DNA from: an uncultured Pelagimonas sp.
GTDB lineage: Bacteria; Pseudomonadota; Alphaproteobacteria; Rhodobacterales; Rhodobacteraceae
Length of the DNA stretch: 41,237 nucleotides
Reading direction: 5' to 3'
Assembly (NCBI GenBank): GCA_947499735.1
Contig: CANMPP010000010.1
Span: 1 to 41,237 of the forward strand
A model generated the notes under the pieces. That model did no database searches, was not told where the DNA came from, and saw only the letters and a list, made by a program, of their open reading frames with translations. This document shows positions 32,987-40,846 of the stretch, piece by piece. The translations under genes and the position numbers were made by a program. The stretch's first letter is position 1, and every line of letters starts with the position of its first letter.

Positions 32987-33895
32987 TCAAATATGATGAC
33001 TGCGGCCAAAATTGCAATGCAACTTTGCCAATTCTGCGACTTCTTGAATAAATGCGTTGGGACGGTCGCTTCTGTACATAGCCACATAGGGAATTGGGGG
33101 AAGAGGATCCTCAGTTGCGACGACTTCCAGTTTGCCCGCCGTTTCCAGATCTTGGCAGTATTCGTAAGGTAGATATGCCACGCCAAGACCTGCAACGGTC
33201 AACCCCAGCAACGCTGTCATTGAATCGCATACAAGCGTTTCTTCGAACACGACGCCTCGGTCCTTTAGCCACTTGTTCAAAAACAACCCCGAGCCCGACG
33301 CGTGACCCTGGACAAACACCGGAAAGCGCGCCAAGTCTCTGTGCCTGATTGGTTTGTCGAAATCAATCAGCCCAGTTTTGGCCATCCAATGGTTCTGAAC
33401 CCTTGCAAGCGGTTTAGACGTGAATTCCGGAAGCACGAACGTCTCTGGAATAAGAATAAGGTCAAGTTGGCTTTGCTCTAAATCATTGAACAAAGCCTTG
33501 GCCATATCGACTTTTGGCGAAATATGTACGTTCTCAAATTTGTCTTTTACCGCAGAAATCAACTGGGGAAACCACGTGATTGCCGTCAACTCTGTTACAC
33601 CAATTCGAAGTGTTCTTGGACGACTTACGACATCCTCTTGAATGTCCGAAATTTGATCGTGCAAACGTAGTATTTGACCCGCTACGTCAAAAAGCTCTTC
33701 ACCGCGCGCCGTCAGTTGCGCACCGCGCAGGCGACGGTCAAAGACTTCTATCTGTGATCCACGCTCAAGTTCCTGGACGCGCTTTGAAATCGCAGATTGG
33801 GTTGTATAGAGCTTTGCCGCGGCGCGTTCAAACGTACCCAATTCTGCGATCCAGTACAAAGCTTCGAGCTGTTTCAAAGTTATGTTTACATTCAT
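32987..33895 (-). CDS. LysR-family transcriptional regulator
   Basis: This 302-residue LTTR has an N-terminal winged HTH (LKQLEALYWIAELGTFERAA, then KLYTTQSAISKRVQELE) followed by a periplasmic-binding-like effector domain (LRIGVTELTAITWFPQL, DLILIP, VFVQGHASGSG, GVAYLPYEY). LysR proteins usually activate adjacent genes in response to a pathway intermediate. Here it lies in the same direction as, and upstream of, the class V aminotransferase rather than divergent. The 220-base gap downstream contains CGTAC direct repeats (minus strand, around 32857-32875) that may be part of its binding region. It is the natural controller of the aminotransferase-TAXI-PxpBCA cluster. Confidence 0.92.
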   Translation of the reverse strand: MNVNITLKQLEALYWIAELGTFERAAAKLYTTQSAISKRVQELERGSQIEVFDRRLRGAQLTARGEELFDVAGQILRLHDQISDIQEDVVSRPRTLRIGVTELTAITWFPQLISAVKDKFENVHISPKVDMAKALFNDLEQSQLDLILIPETFVLPEFTSKPLARVQNHWMAKTGLIDFDKPIRHRDLARFPVFVQGHASGSGLFLNKWLKDRGVVFEETLVCDSMTALLGLTVAGLGVAYLPYEYCQDLETAGKLEVVATEDPLPPIPYVAMYRSDRPNAFIQEVAELAKLHCNFGRSHHI

Positions 33896-34119
33896 TGGTC
33901 TTCTTTCAAGTCAGGAAGCTTATTCCAAAAAACTATCAATAATACAAAGCACGATCTCCAAAAGGAATACAATCCCCACCTGCATCAAGTGTGCGAAACG
34001 TTAACCTCGTTCACTACTGTGTCTTAGTGGGCTGAAAAATTATAATTGTGTCCGCAATTGTCTCGCTCCCCAATTTTAGTACCATTAATTTTTGCTTTCT
34101 TGAATAAGGTTTCTGGCAC

Positions 34120-34235
34120 TGGTTATCCGAGCGTGAATCCTCGGGTTTTCCATGCGCCAGCATGAGGCGATGCATGACTTCGAAGACATCATTTGCAGCC
34201 GTCTTCTCGCGCACCGATGGCGGACAAAGGCTCAT
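34120..34235 (-). mobile_element. Possible transposase (integrase core) fragment
   Basis: A short minus-strand stretch reads TAANDVFEVMHRLMLAHGKP then EDSRSDN, which resembles the DDE-core segment (xxDVxxxLxxLxxxxGxPxxIRSDNGPEF) of IS3/IS481 transposases. It breaks off right after RSDN. Only about 30 residues support this. The wider gap 33896-34647 holds only this and the aminotransferase remnant. Confidence 0.35.
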
Positions 34236-34248
34236 TCACATATTCCAT

Positions 34249-34440
34249 CTAAGTGGCCTTCGCCCACCGGCCCGCAGTGCTACGTGTTGCAGGATGTTCA
34301 ATCGAGTTGGCAAGGATCTTGGATACTTCAGGTGAATCCAAGCAAGTATAGCGGATCATCCGAAACAGAAGTTCAGTTCCGGTTTCACCAAAAAAGAATC
34401 GCCCTGTGCTGACATTTGCGATCACTTTGGTTTGTCTAAC
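34249..34440 (-). pseudogene. Remnant of a second class V aminotransferase
   Basis: The minus-strand frame reads VIANVSTGRFFFGETGTELL, FRMIRYTCLDSPEVSKILAN and SIEHPATRSTAGRWAKAT before a stop. It aligns block by block with residues about 80-136 of the intact enzyme at 31503-32765 (FILGETGTELLFRMI, SSLEHPSSRSAAQHWAGAT). Identity is moderate, so it is a decayed paralogue rather than a recent copy. The frame upstream of about 34440 no longer aligns well. Confidence 0.7.
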
Positions 34441-34647
34441 GGATGCTGACGCCAGACATTCACACGGTGTTGAGCATTTTGGCCAAACAGGCTCTATCGC
34501 AGATTTATATAGCCACTTCCGTATAGATGCTAATGCTCTGGTTGGATCGGCGAGCGAATTGTCACATGGACGCAAAATACGGCACATCAAAACTGTTTGC
34601 TAAATGGTACTGTCATACCGCCCTCTTATCCAATACGAAGCTTTACT

Positions 34648-35537
34648 ATGACAAAGATTACTGACCCAGATGTTCTGAAATTCATCGCGGATACGCAGGC
34701 CGCATTTCCTTCTGAGGCTATTGAAGCTGATATTCCAGCATGTCGTGAATATTATAACGCCATGTGCAAAGTGTTTTGGCAACCACATCCCAAAGGTGTA
34801 GGCGTCACGGACGCGGAAGTGGACGGTGTGCCTGTGCGCCGTTACAGGCCCGAAAGCTGTGAGGAACGGGCCATTTTGTATACGCATGGTGGTGGATTTG
34901 TCGTAGGATCGCTCGACAGTCACGATGATGTCTGCGCCGAACTGGTGCCGAAGTCTGGTCAAGCCATTACCGGTTGTCGCCTGAGCGTATCTATCCTGCA
35001 GGCTTGAATGATGTTGAAGCCGTGTGGCGCGCGTTAACCAGAGACGGGCGCGGCGCGATCGTTGTGGGAGACAGTGCTGGGGCGCGATTGAGTGCTGCAC
35101 TGTGCCTGCGCATGCGGCGATTGGACGGACCGATGCCACGTGCTCAAGTTTTGATTTATCCGACTCTTGGCGGAAGCACTGATTTGCCCTCCTTTAAAGA
35201 ACATGCCACTGCCCCTTTGCTGAGCGCGGCAGAGATGGAGAGTTATGAGGCCCTATATCGCGGCGACGACACCGAGAGCGATGATCCCGAATTGGCCCCG
35301 TTGCGGGCGCAAGATTTTACAGATTTACCGCCCGCATTTGTGGTGACTGCGGATATTGATCCGCTGCGCGATGAAGGAGAAGCTTTCGTTGAAAAGCTTC
35401 GTGCGAATGGGGTTGCTGCGGTTTGGCGCAACGAGCCACAATTGATCCATGGATATTTGCGCGCACGTCATTCCTGCGAAATCGCTCGCGACAGTTTTTC
35501 AGAGATCGAGACCGCGGCCAAAACGTTTCTTGCCTGA
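34648..35537 (+). pseudogene. HSL-family alpha/beta-hydrolase (esterase), frameshifted
   Basis: The first frame starts MTKITDPDVLKFIADTQAAF at 34648 and carries the oxyanion-hole motif YTHGGGFVVGSLDSHDDVC. Near 34965 the frame shifts: the expected VVDYRLSPE is missing several codons, and the protein goes on in another frame as YRLSPERIYPAGLNDVEAVW, with the nucleophile motif GDSAGARLSAAL, the acid loop TADIDPLRDEGEAF and the catalytic His in LIHGYLRAR. The catalytic set is thus complete but split by a deletion of roughly 10 or 11 bases. Without a frameshift it would be a hormone-sensitive-lipase-type esterase of about 300 residues. It is likely non-functional, unless the break is a sequencing error. 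Confidence 0.82.
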
Positions 35538-35584
35538 CCGACGCGCAACGCGCCGTGATCGCCTATAAATATTAAAGGATCAAA

Positions 35585-35970
35585 ATGTTAACTGCAACAT
35601 GTGTCGGCACCAACGATCTAGAACGAGCTACCAATTTTTATGACCACGTATTGGTTGAATTGAATATGCATCGGCGTGTCAAAAATGATGTAGAAATTGG
35701 GTATGGGACCGAGACGCAGTCGCCCACATTTTGGGTTATTAAACCCTTTGACAAAAAGAACGCAACGGTTGGCAATGGCTCGCAAGTTATGTTCATGGCA
35801 ACCAACCAAAACGCTGTGACAGCTTTTCATGCCGCCGCCTTGGCATTGGGCGGTACAGATGAAGGCAAACCGGGGCCCCGAGACTACGCAGAGGGTTATT
35901 TTGGTGCTATGTTCGTGACTTAGATGGCAACAAGCTGCATGTGTTCTGTATCAACGAAGCGAGTTCCTGA
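35585..35970 (+). pseudogene. Glyoxalase/dioxygenase (VOC) family gene with C-terminal frameshift
   Basis: The first frame reads MLTATCVGTNDLERATNFYD and FHAAALALGGTDEGKPGPRD, typical of small VOC proteins of the glyoxalase/bleomycin group of about 125 residues. The normal ending (YGAYVRDLDGNKLxxFC) is reached only by changing frame: the first frame ends GAMFVT-stop at 35923, while the next frame gives YVRDLDGNKLHVFCINEASS and stops at 35970. One base seems lost near 35912. It follows the broken esterase by 47 bases, so both genes probably came from one former operon. Confidence 0.8.
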
Positions 35971-36041
35971 GCCGATGTCTCGGGGTGGGTTAATAAATCC
36001 TCTGTGCCGCTTAGATCAGTATGCCTTTTGGGGAGCTGGCG

Positions 36042-36707
36042 CTATCGATGTGGTGAAGTGTTTGAAGACGCGTGCCGTACTTTACGAAATCGTTCCAAGG
36101 CGGCGTAAAGGTGTGAGGTCACAGCTGATTTGGCCCAGTCTGCATTCCTAGAGCGCAGCGCGCGCAGGATTTCGCAGTGCTGCTCGATGCTTTCTTGTAT
36201 TTCATCTTGTGAGTAGATGTAGAAGCCACCCATCAGATTGGGATACTCAAGCAGGCTCACCCCGAAGGTACGTAGTCGCGCGCTACCACAAGAATTGTAC
36301 ATTGTTAAATGAAACGCATGGTTGGACGACTGTATTTCAGCCAAGTGATCGGGCAACCTTTTGTCAGCTGCCGCGATCATGTGGTCGTTACTGGCTTCCA
36401 TTGCATCGATATCTTCATCGGTCAAGTATTCCGTCGCCCAAGCGGCAGCGCGACCTTCGGCCATAATTCGGAGCTCAAAGATCTCCTCAACGTCATCTTC
36501 AGTCCATTGTCGGACCAAGGCGCCGCGATTTGGTTCAAGTTCCAATAAACCTTCTTCAACTAACCGTTTGATCGCGACACGTACAGGGGTGCGACTTACG
36601 CCGAATTCCTCGGCTAAGTGCTCTTCGCGTAGCTTCTCGCCGGGATCAAATCGGCCGGCAATCAGGCGGTGTCGCAATTCGGCATGTAGATCATCGCTGA
36701 CGCTCAT
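36042..36707 (-). CDS. GntR-family regulator, FCD (FadR C-terminal) subfamily
   Basis: This 221-residue regulator has an N-terminal winged HTH (LRHRLIAGRFDPGEKLREEH, then FGVSRTPVRVAIKRLVEEGL) and an all-helical FCD effector domain with the metal-ligand-type residues in DHLAEIQSSNHAFHLTMY and SIEQHCEILRALRSRNAD. FCD regulators bind organic acids and usually repress transport and catabolic genes. Its start overlaps the tctA stop by 4 bases, an unusual place for a regulator that implies co-transcription with, and feedback on, the tricarboxylate-type transporter. It looks intact although tctB and tctC are broken. Confidence 0.92.
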   Translation of the reverse strand: MSVSDDLHAELRHRLIAGRFDPGEKLREEHLAEEFGVSRTPVRVAIKRLVEEGLLELEPNRGALVRQWTEDDVEEIFELRIMAEGRAAAWATEYLTDEDIDAMEASNDHMIAAADKRLPDHLAEIQSSNHAFHLTMYNSCGSARLRTFGVSLLEYPNLMGGFYIYSQDEIQESIEQHCEILRALRSRNADWAKSAVTSHLYAALERFRKVRHASSNTSPHR

Positions 36708-38227
36708 ATTTGCAAACCTCCCTGTTGCTCTTCTTCGTCTAGACTAACTTTTGGCTTATTGCGCCCAATTCCTAGCTTAGGCAGCCAAAGAGAGACAGGT
36801 GCAATGCCAGTTAAGGTCACGAGGATAATTGATATCGGGCCTTGTAGCAAATAGCCAAAGTCATCGCCGGAAATCAAAAGCGCACGACGCAGGTTTTCTT
36901 CGGCGATCTGCCCCAGAATAACTACAAGAACAGCTGGAGCCGTTGGTATAGATAGCTTTTCCATGCCAAAGCCGATCAACCCAAAACAAAGCATAAGAGC
37001 AACTTCAAAAACACTGTTGTGAATGGCGTAAATGCCAATTACCGTTAAAGCTAAAATCATTGGACCAAGAATGGTGTTTGGAATTCTCAGAACGTTTACA
37101 TACAGCCGAGCACCGAGTTTGCCGATCACAAACATCATGCCAGCGGTTACAAGCATCGACAGCATGAAACCATAAGTGATGTCGGCATTTGCACGAAACA
37201 GTTCTGGCCCTGGTAGCAGTCCATGGACCAACAAAGCACCAAGAACCACCGCGGCAACAGCATTGCCTGGAATACCGAGTGTCAACGCAGGGATAAGTGT
37301 CGCTGCGGTATCCGCATTGTTCGCACATTCCGGGGCGGCGAGGCCTGCAGGTTCACCTTTTCCCCAGTTGTCTTGTTTTTTGGACCAGCGCCGTTCTTCT
37401 TGCCATGCCAGCAGAGCTGCGATGTTCCCGCCAAGTGCAGGAATAATGCCGACGACTAAGCCAATACCTGATGCCCTAATCCATGTTGGAATGAGCGATA
37501 ACCACTTAAACCCAGCCGTTTTTTCACCAAGTTCAATATTTCCGGCATCAATCGTATTCTTTCCCATTAGTAGATCAATGGCAGGCGGAATGGCGTAAAG
37601 CCCTGTCAGAAGGACAACAATATGGATGCCAGAAAGCAGTTCCAGAGTGTCAAAAGTAAACCGCTCAGCACCGCTGATGCCGTCAACGCCCAAACAAAGG
37701 CCGAAGCAAGCCGATAGAATGCCTTTTGCCGGATTTCCTGCGAGCAGGATCGCGATTGTCGTCATGCCAAACACAGCCAGCCAGAAGTAGTTTGCAGGGC
37801 TGAATTTGAGCGCAATCAACACCAAAGGAGGCGCGATTAGCAGAAGCGCAACGGCGCTGACAGCACTGCCGATAGAAGATGATGCGAGAGAGACATCCAA
37901 AGCCAGTCGTGCTTGTCCGTTCTTTGCCATCTCGTGGCCGTCAAACACAGTCGCAATCCCAGCAGGCGTTCCAGGTATCCGAAGTAATATCGCAGGTATG
38001 GAGCCACCGAACATAGCCCCGTTGTATATGCCGGCAATCATGCCAAGAGCCACCAGAGGCTCCATGCTGAACGTGAGAGGGATCAGGACGGCGATCCCCA
38101 TTGTGGCAGAAAGACCAGGTAGGGCTCCGACGGCAATGCCAATGGCGGTCCCTGCAAGCATGGCAAGAATAACGCTTGGATCCAAAAGTCCGGGTGCAGC
38201 CGCGAGAACATTTGCGAAAATGTCCAT
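36704..38227 (-). CDS. tctA: Tripartite tricarboxylate transporter large permease TctA
   Basis: This 507-residue, twelve-helix protein has TctA signatures: GTAIGIAVGALPGLSATMGI, AIYN-type GMIAGIYNGAMFGGSIPAIL, IPGTPAGIATVFDGHEMAKNG and ECANNADTAATLIPALTLGIPGNAVAAVVLGAL (read in pieces). TctA forms the channel and normally works with TctB and the receptor TctC. Here tctB ends 2 bases upstream but is frameshifted and lacks its N-terminus, and only a scrap of tctC remains. The permease itself looks intact, but the transporter may not work unless paralogous subunits help. Confidence 0.92.
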   Translation of the reverse strand: MDIFANVLAAAPGLLDPSVILAMLAGTAIGIAVGALPGLSATMGIAVLIPLTFSMEPLVALGMIAGIYNGAMFGGSIPAILLRIPGTPAGIATVFDGHEMAKNGQARLALDVSLASSSIGSAVSAVALLLIAPPLVLIALKFSPANYFWLAVFGMTTIAILLAGNPAKGILSACFGLCLGVDGISGAERFTFDTLELLSGIHIVVLLTGLYAIPPAIDLLMGKNTIDAGNIELGEKTAGFKWLSLIPTWIRASGIGLVVGIIPALGGNIAALLAWQEERRWSKKQDNWGKGEPAGLAAPECANNADTAATLIPALTLGIPGNAVAAVVLGALLVHGLLPGPELFRANADITYGFMLSMLVTAGMMFVIGKLGARLYVNVLRIPNTILGPMILALTVIGIYAIHNSVFEVALMLCFGLIGFGMEKLSIPTAPAVLVVILGQIAEENLRRALLISGDDFGYLLQGPISIILVTLTGIAPVSLWLPKLGIGRNKPKVSLDEEEQQGGLQI

Positions 38228-38229
38228 AT

Positions 38230-38480
38230 TTATGTTCCAAGCAGGATTAGAATGGCTTCACCGGGAAGCGGAATGCCAAGCAGAAGGCGAAAGACGCCGT
38301 AGATGATCAGGCAAAAGCCAAGCGCCGTTAAAATCATCACTTTTTATGTTGCGGTACCCAAGCGCGTAGGCAAGTGCTGGCACCATCACGAAGGTCGACG
38401 TGAAAAATCCAATGTTTGCAAAGGCAATGACGTACACCAGCGCTGCGGCCGTTATGAAAAGAAAGCAGAGTAAATCTGGC
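38230..38480 (-). pseudogene. tctB: Truncated and frameshifted TctB small permease
   Basis: The minus strand encodes PDLLCFLFITAAALVYVIAF and FTSTFVMVPALAYALGYRNI, two C-terminal-type TctB helices. It then shifts frame at an A-run near 38341-38345 (five A residues on the minus strand where four would keep the frame). The second frame continues VMILTALGFCLIIYGVFRLL and LGIPLPGEAILILLGT, stopping at 38230, 2 bases before the tctA start. The N-terminal helices are replaced by a tctC scrap. The homopolymer slip could be a sequencing error, but the N-terminal loss is real. Confidence 0.8.
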
Positions 38481-38606
38481 TTATCGATAAGTGACAACGC
38501 GTGGGTTTTCTTTCGCAAAGGCGACAAGCTCGTCCAAAGATGAGAAATCCGAATCTGGAAGTACGCTGAATGCGCCAGGATCATAGCGGTAGACGGTTAA
38601 GTGAAG
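38481..38606 (-). pseudogene. tctC: Fragment of TctC-type (Bug family) solute receptor
   Basis: The minus-strand frame reads LTVYRYDPGAFSVLPDSDFS then SLDELVAFAKENPRVVTY before a TAA at the junction. This matches the middle of TctC/Bug receptors, where a VVVxxDSPxxTLxxLxAxAKxNPGKxxxG motif lies about a third of the way along. Both ends are missing: downstream it joins a tctB fragment, upstream an unrelated plus-strand remnant. Confidence 0.7.
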
Positions 38607-38728
38607 TCACTGCGGCAGTTGAGCAAGCTCAATCTGCGGGTGTCGCAACGCCAATTAATGATGCCGTCACCGAAGCATTCAGAAACACGTTCCTTCGAAC
38701 CCAACGCGCATCTGGCGCAGATCATTGA
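38600..38728 (+). pseudogene. Orphan C-terminal tail, probably of an NAD(P)-dependent dehydrogenase
   Basis: The plus-strand frame encodes SEVTAAVEQAQSAGVATPIN, DAVTEAFRNTFLRTQRASGA, DH and a stop. The AGVATPINDAV helix-turn pattern resembles the C-terminus of ketopantoate-reductase- or 3-hydroxyisobutyrate-dehydrogenase-like proteins. There is no start codon or N-terminal domain; the 5' side joins the tctC scrap. It precedes the RraA-like gene by about 80 bases, so it may be the end of a former upstream gene in that operon. Confidence 0.4.
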
Positions 38729-38809
38729 TCTTTGCGCGCGGAGCCAATGGCTCGCGGAACTTTGCATTAACAGGTCCGGGATTTCCTTGGCCCCAATAGG
38801 AGAAATCAA

Positions 38810-39493
38810 ATGACGATCGGTTTTCGTGTCCACACACGCGCATCAAAAGTAGATGCGTTGACGATTAAGAATTTTGCGGAACTTCCCGTTGCAACTGTTT
38901 CCGACTCGATGAGCCGGATGTCTGCAGCAGGACATAGACTTCGGCCCATTCACGCCGAGGGGGTGAAAATGGCGGGTGCTGCACTGACTGTCAGAACCAG
39001 ACCTGGCGATAACCTTATGGTATATAAAGCCATCGATATGGCCGAAGAGGGCGATATCCTGGTTATCGATGCGGGGAGCGATCTGTCCAATGCCATCATG
39101 GGAGAGATCATGACATATCTTGCTCAAGCAAAGGGTGTTGCTGGCTTTGTCATTGATGGTGCCATTAGGGACGCTGAAGAAATTCGAGCCTGCGGGGCAC
39201 CTATGTTTGCGGCTGGAGTGACGCATCGTGGCCCCTACAAAGATGGACCTGGGGAGGTCAACGTTGACGTGGCAATCGATGGCATGGTTATCCGTCCTGG
39301 TGACCTTGTTCTTGGCGATGGGGATGGCGTGCTATGTGTTCCAAAGGAAGACATTGCGCAGGTTTTGGAAGCGGCAAGATCGAAGCAAGCTCTTGAAGAG
39401 CAGCAAATTGCAGCGATACAAAACGGGACGCTTGATGGGGCATGGGTGGACGAAGTGCTCAATCAACGGGGCTGTGAGTTCATTGACCCTTAA
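38810..39493 (+). CDS. RraA-family protein, 4-hydroxy-4-methyl-2-oxoglutarate / 4-carboxy-4-hydroxy-2-oxoadipate aldolase type
   Basis: This 227-residue RraA-like protein has the blocks LPVATVSDSMSRMSAAGHRL, GAALTVRTRPGDNLMVYKAI, GDILVIDAGSDLSNAIMGE, GFVIDGAIRDAEEIR, VTHRGPYKDGPGEVNVDVAI and VLGDGDGVLCVPKEDI. The GAIRD Arg-Asp pair and the GDGDGV loop match the aldolase/decarboxylase group that cleaves oxalocitramalate-like acids with Mg. The true RraA (RNase E inhibitor) is shorter and lacks this C-terminal tail. AGGAG lies 7 bases before the ATG. It looks intact amid decayed genes. Its carboxylic-acid substrate would fit the tricarboxylate transporter next door. Confidence 0.88.
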   Translation: MTIGFRVHTRASKVDALTIKNFAELPVATVSDSMSRMSAAGHRLRPIHAEGVKMAGAALTVRTRPGDNLMVYKAIDMAEEGDILVIDAGSDLSNAIMGEIMTYLAQAKGVAGFVIDGAIRDAEEIRACGAPMFAAGVTHRGPYKDGPGEVNVDVAIDGMVIRPGDLVLGDGDGVLCVPKEDIAQVLEAARSKQALEEQQIAAIQNGTLDGAWVDEVLNQRGCEFIDP

Positions 39494-39553
39494 GGTTCAG
39501 TGTTGGTTGAGAGCGCACAAGCACCCTAGATTTATCCCGCCCTTAGTGCTCGT

Positions 39554-39655
39554 TTAAACTATCATTCGTTCGAATTCGACCGGGCTTCTCCAGCCTAGTG
39601 TTGAGTGTCCACGGCGCGGAATATGGAAACCACAGATGTACTCAAAGATAGCTAT
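39554..39655 (-). mobile_element. IS3-family transposase C-terminal fragment
   Basis: The minus strand reads IAIFEYICGFHIPRRGHSTL then GWRSPVEFERMIV and stop, the typical end of IS3-type OrfB (xxIFxYIExFYNxxRRHSxLGxxSPxxFE). The frame is closed by a stop just upstream, so only about 33 residues remain. Confidence 0.8.
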
Positions 39656-39962
39656 CTCAGCCTACGCCGCACGTCCCGTGACCAACGCCATATCAATTCA
39701 GTTTTGATTATAGGAATCCCCTCGGCTTTCTGGATACCTTTTAGCAGATAAAAGTGAGTGTTTTCATACCGATAATGATGAACTCGTACCTGACGGAATT
39801 TAGGGAACAATTGGCTGCCCTAGCAGAGGCGATCGAAATGTAAGTATCTGGGCCGTTCGACTCGGGCGGCCCATAGAAGGCAACAACTTTTGTACGCCAT
39901 GACCCGATTATTCAATCACGATTTTCCAAGTAGGTGTCCTCTGTGCTGTGCGAACGACTCCT

Positions 39963-40110
39963 TCACGAGAAGTTCCTTACGGCAAACGATGTAAAAACCA
40001 CCCCGAGTGATCGACGTCCCACCTTCAGCCTACTCACCACCACCATGGTCGGCGCCTCGCCAAATTGTCCGTTCTTCATCGTAAATCTCCTCAGATATCT
40101 TGCTGAGAAA
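39963..40110 (-). mobile_element. Degenerate IS3-type orfA start
   Basis: On the minus strand an AGGAGA ribosome site and ATG (40079) open a frame starting MKNGQFGEAPTMVVV, which recalls the M-K-x-x-x-F-x-E-x-Q-I-x start of IS3 OrfA, then loses likeness and stops after 38 codons. With the orfB tail at 39554 it may be one internally deleted element. The stretch 39656-39962 between them shows no gene. Confidence 0.4.
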
Positions 40111-40157
40111 ATTCTACTTTTGAACGCGATGGATTCAGCCGGTCACTGCAACACTTG

Positions 40158-40610
40158 CTATAATCTACGTGCTGGCGACAAGAAGCCCAAGGTTTTTCGT
40201 GGTCGGTTGTTCAGGTGTTTTGCGACCTTGTCTAATTGTTCCTGCGAGTAGTTTGAAAGGCAGGATCCCTTTGGAAAGTATTGCCGCAAGAGGCCATTGG
40301 TGTTTTCATTAGTTCCCCGCTGCCATGGGCTGCTTGGATCGCAGAAGTAGACGTCGATATCGGTCGCGACTGTGAATTTCTGATGCGAGGCCAATTCCGT
40401 GCCCCGATCCCAAGTGAGGCTCTGTTTTAACCGATTGGGTTATTCAGTCATTTGACGTGCCAAAGCGGGTACAACAAGATCTGTCTTTTTTCCGTCTACT
40501 TTTATCAAGATCGTGAAACGGGTCTGACGTTCGACAACTGTGGCGATGTAGCTGTTCTTTGATCCACAGCTTACGTCAGTGTCCGAATTTCGGGGGGGGT
40601 AGCTCAGAAT
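40158..40610 (-). mobile_element. IS30-family transposase remnant with in-frame stop
   Basis: The minus-strand frame reads SCGSKNSYIATVVERQTRFT, IKVDGKKTDLVVPALARQMT, then TAA at 40442-40440, then (same frame) LKQSLTWDRGTELASHQKF, FCDPSSPWQRGTNENTNGLL and LSNYSQEQLDKVAKHLNNRP with RKTLGF, ending at 40158. This is the C-terminal DDE half of an IS30 transposase, with the WDRGTE Asp and ENTNG Glu regions retained. The nonsense codon and the missing N-terminus make it dead. Confidence 0.9.
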
Positions 40611-40846
40611 ACAGCCACATTGTTGACACAATACAACTAATGCAAGAAAAATGTCGATTTATTTACGCTCGCTCAAACTCTGGAGGTGAGGTGCGGTATG
40701 TACTTCCAAAGGATCCCAAAAAGTTCTGAACTCCCATAATTTAACATAAGATACATTATGCGCATTTTAGCAATAGTATGTTTTGAGCTGCAATAATATA
40801 CTAACGGAGTCATGCTGCTTACACCCTACTCGATAGGATGCTTCAC

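Noticed and set aside
39851-39873. GGGCCG/CGGCCC stem as a terminator
   Set aside because: It has no T-run and no gene ending next to it; kept out as too weak.
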